40,457 bases of DNA from Microcaldota archaeon. Lineage in GTDB: Archaea; Micrarchaeota; Micrarchaeia; Micrarchaeales; CABMGC01. The translations under genes and the position numbers were made by a program. Position 1 is the first letter of the stretch; each line of letters opens with the position of its first letter. The DNA is taken from the NCBI GenBank assembly GCA_021848025.1, contig JAJZND010000014.1, positions 1 through 40,457 on the forward strand. The letters are read 5' to 3'. Positions 39,945-40,457 of the stretch are shown here, in pieces. The notes under the pieces were generated by a model. That model was not told the origin of the DNA. It searched no databases and saw only the letters and a list, made by a program, of their open reading frames with translations.

Positions 39945-40457
39945 ATGGCTAGGCGGGGGGGACAGATAGAAAAGGAAATCAGGCACCTTAGAGAGGAGAT
40001 ACAGAACCTCGCCACAAGAAAAAATACTATAGAACAGGTAGCTGAATCCGAAAGCGTACCTTCATCGCTTATAAAGTACATGACCGAGGAGCGAGAGAGG
40101 ACAAACAAGCTGCTGGCAAGTATAATGGAAAAAGTGAATACTCTGCAAAAAGAGCTTGATACGCTGTACAGCGGAGAGGCGCAAGAACAGCAGTATGCCG
40201 AACAAATGCAGGATAGCAGGGAGATACCGCTCTCTGAGCTTGACACAAAGATCTTGAATTTTGTCCAGTTGAAAGGGATGGTCTGCGCAGATGACGTTAG
40301 AACTTTCATGAAGTATAACGGTAGAAATGCGGCATGCGCAAGGCTGAACAAGTTGCATAAAGATGGGCTTGTGGACAGGATTCAACTAGGTCACAAGGTT
40401 TATTACAAATATGATGCTGGCAAGACGACCAATACGCTCATTATATCACCTCCACAG
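39945..40457 (+). CDS. coiled-coil winged-helix transcriptional regulator (3' end beyond window)
   Basis: The frame is open from ATG 39945 to the right edge, 171 residues with no stop; it is absent from the ORF track because it is unfinished. The first 80 residues form a charged coiled coil (GGQIEKEIRHLREEIQNLATRKNTIEQ...TNKLLASIMEKVNTLQKELDTL). Residues 100-160 form a winged helix: LDTKILNFVQLKGMVCADDVRTFMKYNGRNAACARLNKLHKDGLVDRIQLGHKVYYKY. It is most likely a dimeric DNA-binding regulator. An in-frame ATG at 39864 would add a Cys-rich leader (MKCPCKVHGCFMKCSCMCH), but that is an artefact of the tandem repeat. The array upstream suggests autoregulation. Confidence 0.75.
   Translation, partial: MARRGGQIEKEIRHLREEIQNLATRKNTIEQVAESESVPSSLIKYMTEERERTNKLLASIMEKVNTLQKELDTLYSGEAQEQQYAEQMQDSREIPLSELDTKILNFVQLKGMVCADDVRTFMKYNGRNAACARLNKLHKDGLVDRIQLGHKVYYKYDAGKTTNTLIISPPQ

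Overview
The window comes from an archaeon. It encodes TFB, ribosomal protein eS26, a Dim2/Pno1-like KH protein, a PAC2-family protein, DUF763 and DUF981 proteins and a beta-CASP-type metallo-beta-lactamase. TATA boxes lie about 25 bases ahead of likely starts, and Shine-Dalgarno motifs such as GGTGA or AGGTGA also occur. Compact genes, short or overlapping junctions, tRNAs without encoded CCA and a tRNA-Leu with an apparent intron at an unusual site fit a small-genome DPANN lineage. I suspect a Micrarchaeota/ARMAN-type archaeon, but that is inference and was not tested by any search.

Left part (1-13.05 kb): the tail of an unknown gene, a NIF3/YqfO-like protein, two tandem DHA2-type MFS exporters (the second without a normal start codon), an orphan gene, tRNA-Val(CAC), an scpAB condensin operon, a P5C-dehydrogenase-type aldehyde dehydrogenase, a DUF192 protein, an alpha/beta hydrolase, and carA-carB. 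Convergent with carB is a dihydroorotate dehydrogenase-like gene, so this block serves early pyrimidine synthesis (and arginine, if carbamoyl phosphate is shared).

Middle part (13.05-30.6 kb): tRNA-Thr(GGT), an MFS transporter, an orphan protein, then a GNAT plus PQ-loop-like gene pair flanked on both sides by copies of a roughly 60-bp motif cluster. Next come tRNA-Leu(TAA) with a probable D-loop intron, a PAC2 protein, a small two-repeat basic protein, membrane proteins, eS26 with a B-box-like membrane protein, TFB with a secreted anchored protein, malic enzyme, DUF763, the metallo-beta-lactamase protein, thioredoxin reductase and a HerA-type ATPase.

Right part (30.7-37.9 kb): the most notable region. 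Nine tightly packed, A/T-rich genes run rightward from one promoter. They encode a VirB2/CedA1-like small membrane protein, a VirB6/CedA-like polytopic protein, what looks like a VirB4 split into a membrane/N-terminal protein and a separate ATPase, a second large HerA/VirB4-type ATPase, and several small membrane or orphan proteins. I read this as a minimal type IV secretion/Ced-like DNA transfer machine without a visible relaxase. It is followed by tRNA-Gln(TTG) and a hairpin resembling the right end of an IS200/IS605 element. The window ends with the KH protein, a DUF981 protein, a palindrome-rich intergenic region, and a coiled-coil winged-helix regulator gene preceded by an eight-unit 11-bp tandem repeat that looks like an autoregulatory operator array.

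All family calls are from reading the sequence; no database or HMM search was run.
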